From Tubulanus polymorphus (taxonomy: Eukaryota > Nemertea > Palaeonemertea > Tubulaniformes > Tubulanidae), in the NCBI RefSeq assembly GCF_964204645.1, contig NC_134025.1, positions 30,162,001 through 30,226,000 on the forward strand: DNA of 64,000 nt, given 5' to 3'. How positions within the stretch are numbered: the first letter of the stretch is position 1; each line of letters starts with the position of its first letter. Made by a program: the position numbers and the translations under genes. Below the pieces are notes generated by a model. The model was not told the origin of the DNA. It saw only the letters and a program-made list of their open reading frames with translations, and searched no databases. Below are positions 49,195 through 60,342 of this stretch, piece by piece.

Positions 49195-52100
49195 CTAGGT
49201 GAACTGTTGCAGCGCTGTCTTCACTCTGTAACGATAGAAAAATATACAAAATCCTTTAAAAATAACTGAACCAAATTTTAATGTTTGGAGCGAGGAGAGA
49301 ATTCAATCCTTACTTATCGAATAATGTTGAATCATTAGTACTGAGTAATTGCTGTAATACTTTTTGAACGCCCATTTCTCGCAGTTTTGCCTGACGTTCC
49401 ATCGAACCTAGAAAAAATAAAATAATATAATTTATCTTTCACTTAAAGATAACAATGAAATGAACAATATAAATGCAGAATTAACATCAATAAGTGAGGG
49501 TTCAGTCACTGAACCCACAGGCTGTGACAACTTTGGACCAAGCCAAGTGGCGACTGTACCCAAAATATACACAAAATTAGTATAAAGAATATGACTGAAA
49601 ATTTACTACTTTGTAATATTAACAGCAAGTTGAATGTAAAACTCACAACTGTAGAACAGGACCTAGTGCCATAGTTCCCCCGGTAAACTTGATTTAATCA
49701 AACTCTCAGTTAAAGTTAGTTCATTATCAATATTCTAGTAAAATCATAACCGGGAGAACTGTGAAACTGAGTCCTCACTCATTGAATGAGATACAAGACA
49801 AACACAGGGACGACACAAGAGAGAATGATACTAAAAAACAGACCTGAATAACTCCTACCTTCTTCCTCACTCCATATTAGATTCGATATACAAAATGTAG
49901 CCGCAGTTTGCAGCTTTACATTTGTATGAATCTGAAAAGAGAGATCGATACAACCATGTGTCAATCAAATTCGAATATTACAGCAGACTCCGCCCACTCA
50001 GCAGGGGCAGCGCTTCTTAAATTCTTACCATGTAATTCATGAGTTTTTTCAGAACGTCCTCGTTCGTGATGATGAAATCTTTAGCTGATTCTCCGTCTGC
50101 TACATTCGCTAATATACACAACGTCTATAAGTAATCAATACATATTCAATCTGAATTCATCATTTAATTACGTAAAATCTCCCAATTGTTAAAGACTAAA
50201 AAGTCTATTCACAATACTAGAAATATTTCGGGTGGTTTCTACCGCCCTTCTTCAGTATATAAACATAATATCAGACACAAATGACTGCACATAGTTGGGT
50301 TATGGGGAATAAGGCACTGACGTAATTTGAAAGGAGTTTATTATGAGGACTGAAACCTTTGTTAAGGTTGACAGAGCGATCGGAATGAGTAATAATCAAA
50401 GCAGATTTAACTCTTGAGAGATTGTTATTAGTAAAAATAATTTTAACTCCAGGGGTGGGTTTCATAGATGTGGAGGAAAAATAGTCATGGGAACATTTTG
50501 AAATTTGTCTGTTATAACCATGGTTTCTCATTGTTACTACGGTGGTTGTCATCCAGATTGAGGATTTACCCCTAGGGATAACTTTGATACTCGGTCTATG
50601 AAACCGGGCCCAGGATATTATGAGATATTCTTGAGTTACCTGTTCCTTCACTTCAATTGGATGATCACCTTCCAGTATGAGAATCACTGCTTGCATTATT
50701 TGATTTCCGTGTTTGCTCATTATATCATCGATGTGCTTCAAAAATTAAACAAAATCAAATCAAAACGTTCAAACTAAGAGGTTAAAACAGAGAAAATGAA
50801 AAACAGGGTTCGACTTACAGGTTTATTCGACAGTAAATTCCTCAACAGACCGAGAGTTTTCATCAAAATATTCACATTCGGATCGGCCAAAATACGAAAC
50901 AGTTGATCGGTGCCGAGTTTACATAAAATCTGACTTTTAATGCGTTGGTCGGCTTGAAACGCCATATTCTATAAATATCAAACGGGTTAAAAATGACAGG
51001 GTTTTGAGGAATTGTCTGCATGACTTTCATATCCCAACTACTGTAGATTCCTCCTAAATCGGTACTGTATATCCCAGTAAACTGTTAAATTGGTGATATC
51101 AATTTTTTATCCCATATACTACTAAACTTGATTTCTAAATCAGTAACCACATAATTAAAATAATCCTCGTCCCAACTGTACCGATTTAGGGCCAGTCTAC
51201 TGTAAAACCTTGTTTGAATTTTTGAATATTTTGCTCAACAAATTAAAGGAGTTTCAAGCACCTTTAAAAGCATTTTCTGTTCAGAAGGAGTGTTGAACCC
51301 TGACCCCGATTAGAATAAGTTAATGAGATTGGGAATTTTACCATGAGAGCCCAAATTCCGTTGAGACGTAAAGCGGGGTCGTCTCTTTTCGTTAAATCGA
51401 CGAGTAAATCGACGGCGCCTTGTTCTAAAATCGGTTCTTTACACGGGGAGAATTCTAGCAGTAGATTACACAACGTTGACGACGCGACTGTTAATACATC
51501 ATCAGGAGCATTCTTTAATAACTGAAACAAATTAACAGTAAGTACACAACAGAACACGTGAACATGGTCAAAGATTCTACAGTCATGGTCAAAGATTTTG
51601 TGTAATTACAGCCATTTCAATCAAATAAAATTTCATGTCGAGTCAAATTCATATAAATTCTTAGCCATATTTCAATTGAATGTATTCAGATTTAAGAATA
51701 TCTATTCCGATTTACTAACTCTCTACCGGTCACTTCTGTCTGGTTATACTATTCTGGGATAGGTAGTAACTATTCTGATCAGTGAATGCACCAGAAGAGA
51801 ATTCCAGAATCGGTAGAGACCAATCAAAACGTGCCTTACAGAAAACTACAGATGCGGACCCTTGAATCAGTTCCACTAGTAGAACTGAGAGTCCACAGTT
51901 AACTATGATTAATCGTTTAGTTTTAACCCACAGGTTTGAAGTTGTTTTACCTTCATCAATGGTTTCCAGACCGCGTGGTCCTGGAAACTAGTTCTCAGTT
52001 GTTGTACAGATCTAGATAAACTATGCAGACAAGTAACGGCAGCCAACGGAACTGAAGCCGAAGTATTCTCTAAACCGGTTACGATATGATCCATCATATT

Positions 52101-55100
52101 CTCACTTTCTATAATCTACAGTCAACATAAACACAGATAACCAAAATATAGTTCAATTTCAAAAATAGAAAATGTGTTAAACCTCATTTTAATCAACTTA
52201 AAATTTCATCCAAACTGTGAATATTTTAAACGAATAATCCGTTTTCAAATATTCCAAACAGATAGTTTTACCTTTCTGCGAATTTCTTCATCGTTTGCCC
52301 CGAGCGAAGCGAATGCTAGAAACGCAGCTTTATGTAATTCATCGACAGTCGATTCAACCTGAAATAAAACAACAAATTAATAACTAAACAGTTTCCGATA
52401 TAGACTGAATTCATTTAACTACACAAGTCCTTAACTACTCAAGTGCATTATCGATTCATTCCAGATATCGATTTACTATTAATTTCTAAGAATGAGGCAA
52501 AAAATTCAACTCTTCAAATGACACTTTTCATTGAAATGTTGTAATGGCTCAGTATAGTTTAACATTAACAATCTTTTCATTAACTCTGTGTTTATTGTAT
52601 AAAGCATTAAAACAGTCTGTAAAGAGAATAGTGCCATATAGAAATAAACATGCTCCTTCGTATGATCAGTATTAAAATCCGGGCTCGGTTTCACAAAAAA
52701 AGTAAACTCAAATTTTCGGTGTAATTGCCAATGGTTACTTCATGTCTTCAATGAGGACAATTCAAACTTAACCGTTTTAGGCTTAAACTTCTTCGTGAAA
52801 CTGGGACCTGATTGTACCTTTTTACTGTTCCCGTTCATATCACCGTTCTGATTATTAGACAGATGATTGTGTTTGAAGAAATCAGCGAGCGTTTTAATAA
52901 CGTGGTCCGTAATGCTGGCAGCTTGTTGCAACTCGGTATCGACCTCGATCAGATACGCTAACGTTTCAGCGGCTTCTATTCGCTCTTTGTAACTACGATC
53001 TTTCTTACACATACGAATCAATGTCGGTAAAGCCTATAAAATCAATTTCATTCTAATGCTCGAACTGACTAACTCCTCTGCGAGCTACGAAGTACCAGTC
53101 TACATACCGGTAAACTCATAATCGTGATTTTACTCACTTTTAGGACAATAATAGAATCTTCAGGGTGTATAACACCAGCTCTGCACAAATAGGTCAAACT
53201 ATAAAATAGATTTTATCTCAATCAATGACAAACAGTTGAAATATAAGTGACAGAAATGAATTGAGAATATCGACGGATTCTTACCATTTTGCGGCGGACA
53301 TTTGCATTTCAGGAGGTTTATCACGAGCCAATAGTTTAGTGACTAGATTGGGTACAGTTTCACCATTATGACTCGCTACAGAGAAAATTCAGTTAGAACC
53401 AATCAAAACCCTTTCACATTTTGCAAGAAAATAAGATAATACTGCAAGATGTTGAAATAGACCCAGGATCTGGTTCCACAGTTCCTGGTTAAGGTCGAGT
53501 CTTTTGAGTTTTAATTTGTAATTTCCAGTTACCCTAGACAAATGTTTACTCAGTACTAAGAAGCAGGATCCCGGCCAAACTGCAAATTTTGAAAATCCGC
53601 AACAATTAAATTCAACAATGTCTCTTACTCGATGCAACTGTCATCGCTACTTCTTGATTCTGGTGGCACAGCACGGCTAAACATCTCAATGTAGGCATCT
53701 GAACCTAAAAATACAATATAACCAATAAGTCACATAATACGTGATAGTGAAGTGTTGTTGTAAACAGGAATATAAAATACTTACATTATAGATATTTATT
53801 GAGAGCATCGGCGTTAATGCAGAGATAATACCACTGCTACAGAGCACAACTTGCTGATCCGGAGTCTGTGTACAAAATCAAATTTAATGTTTAAAATTTT
53901 ACAGTTAATTCATAAATGAACTCAGGGGTGAACCCAGGACAACATCTAAGGATCTTATCATATTCTTTTCAACGCAAAGTAATTGTAAAAGGGCAGTCTG
54001 GCAGTTCAACTCCTTTAAGAGGAAAAATTCACTTCCCAGATTACAACAAAATGGGCCCTTCTCAGATTTGTTTGCTAGGTGCCTTTAAATAGATGGGGCA
54101 CTCAAAGCCCCCGGATCTACCCCTGGAACTTGTAGAGAACTCGCATCAAAACGGAATAAACCAAATGAACTCACTTTACAAGCGGTGGCAAATATATGCG
54201 TGATACACTCTTGTGTGATGACAGATTTCGGTAATAAATTAATCAGATGTGGAATAATGTTGGAATCTTGATAAATACAATCTATAGGTGGATACTGACT
54301 GGACATTATAGTACGTAAACATCGCAAACATGATTCGACGTATTTCAAATTCGAATGAAATATCCCTGAAATTACATAGAAAACATATTAGATTTAGGTG
54401 CATTTATTTTCAGCTAGAATAAACGACGTATTGAGCGGTTCTTCCTTATAGCACAGTAGTGGAATCCTAGACTATGGAACTAGTTTCAGAATGAAATGAA
54501 CACTTTGAGAATGACCTTTCAGAAGAACCGAGACGCATCCATTTTCAATCAACCCCTGAATATCTTCTTCCGTTCCTTTAGATAAACTTCCCAACACGAC
54601 AGCAGATTCTATCATTAACTGAACGTCACAGTTTTCATCAATCATAAAATGAAGAAGCCTAAAAGATAAATACAAATTTAACTATCTTCTACACAGAGCC
54701 CGATAACAACCTGGTTCAACAGTAATGTCAGTTAAAATATGATTCTAGGGTTAAAATATGGTTACTAATTCAAACTCAAAATCAAACTTCTGGATCCTGA
54801 ACTGTGACCGGTTTCGAGGGAACTGGTTCCCAACTGAGCTGCTAGATATTTACCTTGGGACGATACCAAGATTTACGAAATGTTTTTTCTGTTTATTGTT
54901 ACCGATAATTGTATTTCTCAGAGTCCTAAAAAAAGAATAAAATGGAGTAGGCCAAATCAAGTACTTTAAGACTGTCACTCTGTCAGCTCAATCAAATGAC
55001 AATAATGATGCTGCAGACAATGACCAAAATGGTGGTAGGCTAGAGAATGTTACCTGATGGCTTCCAAACATTTATCAGCATCAGAAGAAAATATCTGCGC

Positions 55101-55291
55101 TACAAAATCTTTGCTCTGATCTACTTCCTAGAAAAAAATAGAATCGCCGAGTATATGTCATGAGTGGAATAAAATTGAATTGATTCTTCTAAAAAGTATT
55201 GTGTCGTCATTTGATTCGACTGATGATGATCACTGACACTGCGAGTTCACACCCAGAACTGAATTGTACCTACCATATAAGAAGGAATCAT
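49195..55291 (-). CDS. ARMC8: ARMC8, armadillo-repeat subunit of the CTLH (GID) E3 ubiquitin ligase; 19 coding exons
   Basis: ARMC8 is a scaffold of armadillo repeats in the CTLH/GID ubiquitin-ligase complex (cytosol and nucleus). I read 19 coding exons with matching phases: 55274-55291, 55054-55127, 54854-54925, 54516-54658, 54175-54365, 53785-53865, 53629-53704, 53285-53375, 53138-53198, 52818-53033, 52272-52358, 51951-52115, 51342-51521, 50819-50968, 50640-50735, 50029-50124, 49859-49931, 49314-49407 and 49195-49225. They total 1995 bases (664 residues plus TAG), close to human ARMC8 (about 670). Family signatures include [93 protein letters not shown] and a C-terminal KVKTALQQF. All introns are GT-AG. 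The donor after exon 4 (GTCATT) is weak. The first exon encodes only MIPSYM and is the least certain part. Introns are short (about 70-900 bases), unlike the channel gene next door. Confidence 0.94.
50226..50255 (-). other. CTGAAGA-stem-GAAA hairpin motif in an ARMC8 intron
   Basis: On the minus strand CTGAAGA (50255-50249) is followed by a GGGCGG/CCACCC stem and then GAAATATTTC. The layout matches the core of the 47.2-kb foldback element, so this is probably the remnant of a second, unrelated repeat with the same type of core. Confidence 0.55.
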
Positions 55292-56100
55292 TTTGACAAA
55301 AAAATAAATTAATTTCGCGAGGATTTACAAAAATAAATGAAATCCAAGATTAGGAAATGTCAAATATTCTGTAACGCGCATTAGGAGTTATTACGCCGTA
55401 TATTACAGGTTTCAGTTCAATACGGCGTCTGAGACTTTACAAGTACATGCGCTTTATTTGATCAGATTTGATGGCAGCACTGTACGGTTTCCTCCTTCAG
55501 TGGAATTGTCTATATCGATGTGAGGATGGACCTGGCTTCACAACTTTTTTGTTTGGCTATCTCAGTTCTCAATCTTGAAACGCAATCCCGACATTAAAAA
55601 GGCAGTTCCAATTTTTATTGTTGTTATTTGGCATTTTTGGGATTTTCATTGAGAAATAAATTGTTCAACGATCCTTCGCCGTTGTGAATCGCTCGGCGGC
55701 CGTTCGTCGAAGACGTCAGTTCAAATTGCAGCTTTGTTCTTAGCCTAAGTAATTTTTTGAAATCTTTCACTAATTGAAACTGTAAACTGGGCGTGAAAGC
55801 AATGAAAACGCAACTGAGACTAATTTTTGTTTTGAATAACAGAATTAATGCTATGACTGAATTCCTCAGTCAATTTCGGCGCCGGTATCGGAGTCTCTGT
55901 TGGCGGCGTCCGGAGTCTAAGTCACTGCTCCGTTTAAAAGGTTTATTTAATTCCTGTGTTTTTTTATTTGACAACCCATTTAAATCGAACTCGGTTTCAT
56001 GTTTTTGTCATTTCAGCAGGCTAATTAGGACCAGACGAACGATCAACTAACGCCAGAAGAGTGTAGCAGTATAAAAACCGACCGGAGCAGACCGGACAGA
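55292..56100. promoter_or_regulatory. divergent promoter region between ARMC8 and the plus-strand locus
   Basis: An 0.8-kb interval between two ATG exons pointing away from each other. It includes a CpG-rich patch (GTGAATCGCTCGGCGGCCGT near 55,684) and, near 55,880-55,920, GGCGCCGGTATCGG. The layout suggests a bidirectional promoter, but no precise start site can be assigned. Confidence 0.35.
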
Positions 56101-56150
56101 ATGAAAAAACCAGGCGGCGCTAATTCGAGAGACGAGCTGTTGAGAATCAA
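56101..56150 (+). CDS. putative short first coding exon of an unrecognised plus-strand gene
   Basis: The exon starts at an ATG and encodes M-K-K-P-G-G-A-N-S-R-D-E-L-L-R-I plus two bases of a Lys codon, then GTAATT, a possible donor. A TATAAAA string lies at 56070-56076. Joined in phase 2 to the 3' splice site at 57426 it gives a 45-residue lysine/arginine-rich protein. Joined instead to the acceptor at 59102 it gives about 81 residues. The product is not recognised. The locus is divergent from ARMC8 (ATG 55291, 0.8 kb away), so the two may share a bidirectional promoter. It could equally be a long non-coding RNA. Confidence 0.35.
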
Positions 56151-56589
56151 GTAATTTATTTTATATGGCCTTAAAGTTCGACGATATTGTTCAGCTGGCT
56201 ACCGGCGTGTATTCAACCGGGCAGTAGAACCTTCTATAAGCTTTCAATTGAAATTCAATTCAACAATAGAGACACAATGGCGGTTTTTCAGAGTTGTTGA
56301 TATTATTCTGACACGCGTCATTGAATACATCACCGGCTGACCACGGTGTGCACAAGCATAGGCCATTCACCTCTGCACACTCACACTGTGAACATGCTAC
56401 CGTGGATTCTCCTCCTGGCGATTTTCGCTGCGCTCCCGCTCCTGCTCCTGTTCCTGCTTCCTGAGGAACGACGTCTTTATGTTTTATGTGTTACTGTTTG
56501 TCTCTGTACTGTCCTGTACTGTTCTGTGTTAATTAATCCGTTCTATTTTTCAGCAATTAACCCGTTTTATTTTTCAGGGCCGATTTCTC

Positions 56590-56800
56590 TGTCGAATTTC
56601 AACGTTTGCTGGAACAAAACTAATGTCCGAAAGCGTCAGCTCTCCTTCGCCGGTCACGTGTTGAGGATGTCAGACAAAGAGTTGGTCAGGAAATTCTGCC
56701 CTCTACACGCCCTCATACGGAACACGAAAACCAGGATGACGAGGCCTCACTTCCCCCACCTATCTTCAAAGTGTGCTGAGTGATGTCAATGACGGGCATA
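56590..56800 (+). pseudogene. decayed non-LTR retrotransposon fragment (C-terminal end of reverse transcriptase)
   Basis: The translation contains the typical tail of invertebrate endonuclease/reverse-transcriptase polyproteins: KRQLSFAGHVLRM followed by SDKELVRKF. After a frameshift near 56700 it reads ALYTPSYGTRKPG, then TSPTYLQSVLSDVNDG with a stop codon inside. It is a dead fragment. An inverted, more diverged copy follows at 57119-57400. Confidence 0.7.
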
Positions 56801-56869
56801 TCTGTGGGATTGCGCGGGATACAAGTGGAGCGGTTATACTGGATTGTCACGCTACTAGCATTCATTGTG

Positions 56870-57118
56870 TCCTTGTGACCGCCCGGATGAGGGATGATTC
56901 TACTGTCACGCTCTTTGTTTCTGGTATTCTGAGTCGGCTGAGGGATGATTCTACTGTCACGCTCTTTGATTTCTAGTTTGAGTGCTAGTTTTCATTGTGT
57001 CCTTGTGACAACCCCGGTCAGTGGATGAAGTCTCTTGTCGGCTTGTGAGTGCTAGTTTCATTGTGTCCTTGTGACAACCTCGGTCAGTGGATGAAGTCTC
57101 TTGTCACGCTTTTGGGTG
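56870..57118 (+). repeat. short tandem duplications inside the inverted retroelement pair
   Basis: Two copies of a block around GAGGGATGATTCTACTGTCA lie at about 56889-56970. They are followed by two copies of a block of about 60 bases containing TTCATTGTGTCCTTGTGACA and GTCAGTGGATGAAGTCTCTT (56990-57110). They fill the spacer between the opposed fragments. Confidence 0.7.
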
Positions 57119-57400
57119 CTAGTTGAGATCCTGAATCTCAACCCGGTCAAGCTGGTTGTACTGCGCTATTTGTGTTTCGTGCAATTTTACAGGTGTGTCA
57201 GTTACTGACGTCGCCCAGTACACCCTGTGGTTAGATGGGGAATGTGAGGAGTTGACATTCTGGTTTTCGCGTTCTGTGTGAGGGCGTGTAGAGGGCAGTA
57301 TATTCCTGGCTGGCTCATTGTCTGGTGTTCTCGGCATGTGACCGGCGATGGAGAGCTGTAAAGCTTTCGAACATTAGTTTTGTTCCGTACCAGGTTTTCA
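57119..57400 (-). pseudogene. inverted, diverged copy of the same retrotransposon fragment
   Basis: The reverse complement of 57240-57400 aligns over about 150 bases with 56600-56760 (shared GGAACAAAACTAATGT, CGAAAGC, CGCCGGTCAC, GCCCTCTACACGCCCTCA and CGAAAACCAG). The minus-strand frame adds a plausible element tail (YWATSVTDTPVKLHETQ...QYNQLDR). The two fragments form a large imperfect inverted repeat. Confidence 0.65.
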
Positions 57401-57426
57401 TCGCTCTTCTCTTTTTTTCATTTCAG

Positions 57427-57514
57427 GACTCCCAAGAAGTTGAAGAAGAAGATGCTAGAAGGCGACTACAGAAGATGCCGAAAAAATACTGAACTCGGCA
57501 ATCTTGAAAGTTAA
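57427..57514 (+). CDS. putative terminal exon, unit 1 of duplicated exon array
   Basis: The exon follows a long pyrimidine tract and TTTCAG. Read in phase 2 from the exon at 56101 it continues K-T-P-K-K-L-K-K-K-M-L-E-G-D-Y and stops at TAA 57512-57514. The end (CTTGAAAGTTAAGTTGAT) looks like a decayed donor, because a sister copy near 58,081 keeps GTAAGTTGAT. No known domain is seen. Supported only by splice-site quality and by its resemblance to the units at 58370, 58703 and 59103. Confidence 0.3.
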
Positions 57515-58369
57515 GTTGATACCCATGTAAATTAGGATTAATGATGAAGAAATGTGTGACTACAAAATGTTTTTCTTTTACTCAATTTCAGCTTCAACGA
57601 AACCCATGAAGACAAAGAAGTACTTCGATTCCGAAAAAAATGATGTAAAATCGACCAACGATCACACAACTATATCTGTACTTCGATTTCAAAAAAATAA
57701 ATTAGACAAAATTAACTTCAACCTTGTAAACTTTCGGACTACATGAAAAAAAGACCAAATATTGTAAAATTATCGAAAAAAAATGATGTAAAGTCGACCG
57801 ACGATCACACAACTATATCTGTACTTCGATTCCCGCCTGTTTCACTCCTGGCAGATGTGTCATGATCGTAAGGGACACCAACTCAAAAAGTCAAACGAGA
57901 GCTCATCAACTAAGATCTGCCGATTAGAGAACAGTGCACAGAAGGGACCAATTTGGATGAAACTCATTCAACCAACTTAGGAGATCCTCCGATAATGAAC
58001 CCAGCCATCATAAAAGGTAATTTGATATTTGATACGAACTTAGAACATTTTAACCGATACTGAACCCAGCAAACTTGAAATGTAAGTTGATTTTTGGCGA
58101 ACCGTAGGTTTGCCTATGCAAATGGTCTGGGGAAGCAGTTTTCATTGAAAATGAATAGAGTACCGGTGTGTCAACAAGGCACAAACATTGGCTGTTGATT
58201 GGCTGTTGAACCAATAGTGTTGATTTTTGGTGTCATGGTTTGGCTTATAATGAGTTCTCGAGCCCACAAAAATTTCATAGTGATCAAGTTATTTTTAGGG
58301 GACTTATTCTTGAAAAACACGTAAAAACCCTGCTTTTTAGCACTAAGTAACTCTCTTCTCTCATTTCAG

Positions 58370-58436
58370 GACAACCCGAAGACGACCAGAGAAGACGAGA
58401 AGAGATGCCGCCGAATCAACCACCGCTGAGACATGA
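58370..58436 (+). CDS. putative terminal exon, unit 2 of duplicated exon array
   Basis: The 3' splice site TCATTTCAG precedes base 58370. In the same phase as unit 1 the exon begins K-T-T-R-R-R-P-E-K-T-R-R and stops at TGA 58434-58436. It is followed by AAAACGCCACATAAAAAGC and TAAGTTGATT, the tail shared with the other units. Coding status is uncertain. Confidence 0.28.
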
Positions 58437-58702
58437 ACTGAAAACGCCACATAAAAAGCTAAGTTGATTTATCATTTCTAAGTTATCTTCCGGGGCTTGA
58501 CGGATAGCTGCAAGTAAATTCTGTAAATTAGATCACCGATCACACAACTATATCTGTACTTCGATTTCCGATTTCAAAATCAAACCTGGTTTCCCTCCCA
58601 GCTGGAGTCTCAAAGATCTCCTAACACCCCCTCCCGAGTCCCCTCACCTCTAACCCTCAATAAACAACATACTTCTGCCGTCTCTGATTCTTCTATTTCC
58701 AG

Positions 58703-58784
58703 GTCTACTCGAAGAACTCCGTCAACCCGATGTCGAGGCACCACGAGTTGCATCACAGCCCATGAAGACGCCACAGTAAACTGA
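58703..58784 (+). CDS. putative terminal exon, unit 3 of duplicated exon array
   Basis: The acceptor TCTATTTCCAG precedes the exon. In the common phase it reads K-S-T-R-R-T-P-S-T-R-C-R-G, then continues to TGA 58782-58784. The 40 bases before the exon are almost identical to those before unit 4, so these two acceptors come from a segmental duplication. The exon is followed by a GAATAAAGCTAAGTTAATT tail. Coding status is uncertain. Confidence 0.28.
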
Positions 58785-59102
58785 ACCTGGCATCATGAAT
58801 AAAGCTAAGTTAATTAATTTTTTCAAATCATCCAGGGCCTGACGGATAGCTGCAAGTGAGTTTTGGAGTGCTGGTCAAGTTCAGCATCTCCGTTTGACAT
58901 CTAACAGCAAATAACGTCACTGGTGCCAAAATTTCAAATTATGTACTTCGATATTTCCAGAAAATTCTGTAAATTTTACCATCGATCACGCAACTATATC
59001 TGTACTTCGATTTCTGATTTTAAACCTTGTTTCATTCGCAGCAGGTGGGTGGTTTATGTATAATCAACATACGTCTGTCGTCTCTGATTCTTCTATTTCC
59101 AG

Positions 59103-59298
59103 GTCTACGCAAATGAACTCAAAGTTTTTTCATCCTGGAGCTTGTAGCGAGACTCAACCGTGGATTTCTTCTATGGTGGTAGTTTCTACATTGATTCAGG
59201 AGCTGCAAACACGGATTTCATTAACATTGATTCAGGACCTACAAAAAACAACAGTGGATTATATAAACAATGATTCAGGAGCTGCAGTGACTTCATAG
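59103..59298 (+). CDS. putative terminal exon, unit 4 of duplicated exon array (longest)
   Basis: The acceptor TCTATTTCCAG is followed by an open frame in the common phase, K-S-T-Q-M-N-S-K-F-F, for 64 residues to TAG at 59296-59298. The second half contains three imperfect copies of a block of about 39 bases around TTGATTCAGGAGCTGCA. This makes the peptide repetitive (S-T-L-I-Q-E-L-Q / S-L-T-L-I-Q-D-L-Q). No family is recognised. The poly(A) signal at 60178 would give a 3' UTR of about 0.9 kb carrying the first long hairpin. Confidence 0.3.
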
Positions 59299-59477
59299 CG
59301 CTTTTTTACAAGGGGCCCCTTTAACAGTGTAATTTGCAGGATGATTGTAATGGAATTAAGTAAATGTGAGTGTGTCAATATAAGTTACCATGTTTAGTAA
59401 ATAAGGTTCATTTTTCCATAGAACAACCTCCTCTAAGTATGCTAGCAACTTGAGATCTTTTCTGTTGTTATTTTTGA

Positions 59478-59693
59478 AGCATTCTATCGGCTCAGTTAGT
59501 AATTAACAAACACATAACCATAAACCATATACTAAATAAAGAAACCAAAGAACCAAAAACTAAATAAACAAAACAAACCAAAACTAAATAAACAAAACAA
59601 ACAAATGAGCATATAAACCACGGACTCTCGAGTCCATAAACAAAAACTAAATTAAAAAAAAAACTAAATAATAACTGATATGATAGAATGCTT
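59478..59693 (+). other. long hairpin H1 (23-nt arms, A-rich loop)
   Basis: The arm at 59478-59500 (AAGCATTCTATCGGCTCAGT...) pairs with 59671-59693: 12 bp, then a three-position internal loop (GGC opposite TAT), then 7 bp. The 170-base loop is almost free of G and is built of AAACTAAATAAAC-like repeats. A small perfect palindrome (GGACTCTCGAGTCC) sits inside it. No target-site duplication is evident. It is related to the hairpin at 60343-60452. Confidence 0.75.
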
Positions 59694-60177
59694 TAAATAA
59701 CTGATGAAAGATCAAGTTTTCATTGAAATAGCGCCCACCGATTCACTTATGTGAATATAATTGATTTATGGAAAATAAGGACTTATATTACTAAGGGATC
59801 GTTCGTAAAGTACACACAAGTTTTTGAAGGTTTTATTTCTTAGCTATCTACGTAGATCTCTAACTTTATGAACGGTCTCCTACTACGTGACTGACACCTT
59901 GACGCGGTGTAGTAGCTTGTGTGCCTCCGTGATCCTGAGAGCTATGCTGGTGGGGGGTATAATAACTCCTGGCAGGTTCTACCATACCAGACAGGTCTAG
60001 GGGTAGAGGCCAGACGAAGATCAGTCGTTTTCAGATTTCTTTGATGGTTCAAAACAGAAACTTACAATTTGGTGTTGTCACAATTATAATATGTCCATTT
60101 TTCTATACATGTATTTAGTATCTCAACCTATGGCTGCAGTGATGGCCTTGTTTTAATGCGTATGATTATTGTCAAAG

Positions 60178-60183
60178 AATAAA
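60178..60183 (+). terminator. poly(A) signal, plus-strand locus (proximal)
   Basis: An AATAAA hexamer in A/T-rich sequence lies about 0.9 kb after the last plus-strand open exon. Downstream GT-rich sequence is modest. Confidence 0.4.
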
Positions 60184-60342
60184 ATTGCATTCATATATTC
60201 ATTAAATCCTTCATTCGTTTGGTTAAATCTTATCTCAATACTTTCTATGTGGTGCTTTTCAATGGTTCATAAAATGCCGATTAACTTTTAAAGGTTTTAT
60301 GTATGTGAACAGTTTGTCCTTGTTCTCATGATAGTCATTTGT

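Larger units (their letters stand above)
57658..59014 (+). repeat. four copies of a 30-base element between the exon-like units
   Basis: A GATCACACAACTATATCTG-type string followed by TACTTCGATTTC recurs at about 57658-57690, 57801-57832, 58538-58568 and 58984-59014. The last two copies are embedded in a duplicated segment that begins GACGGATAGCTGCAAGT (58499 and 58846) and ends at the TCTATTTCCAG acceptors. This shows growth of the locus by tandem segmental duplication. Confidence 0.75.

Noticed and set aside
56346-56783. 145-codon plus-strand frame starting with a hydrophobic leader, as a membrane-protein gene
   Set aside because: The second half is clearly a decayed retrotransposon tail and the first half has only low-complexity Leu/Val. 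The frame also crosses two likely splice acceptors.
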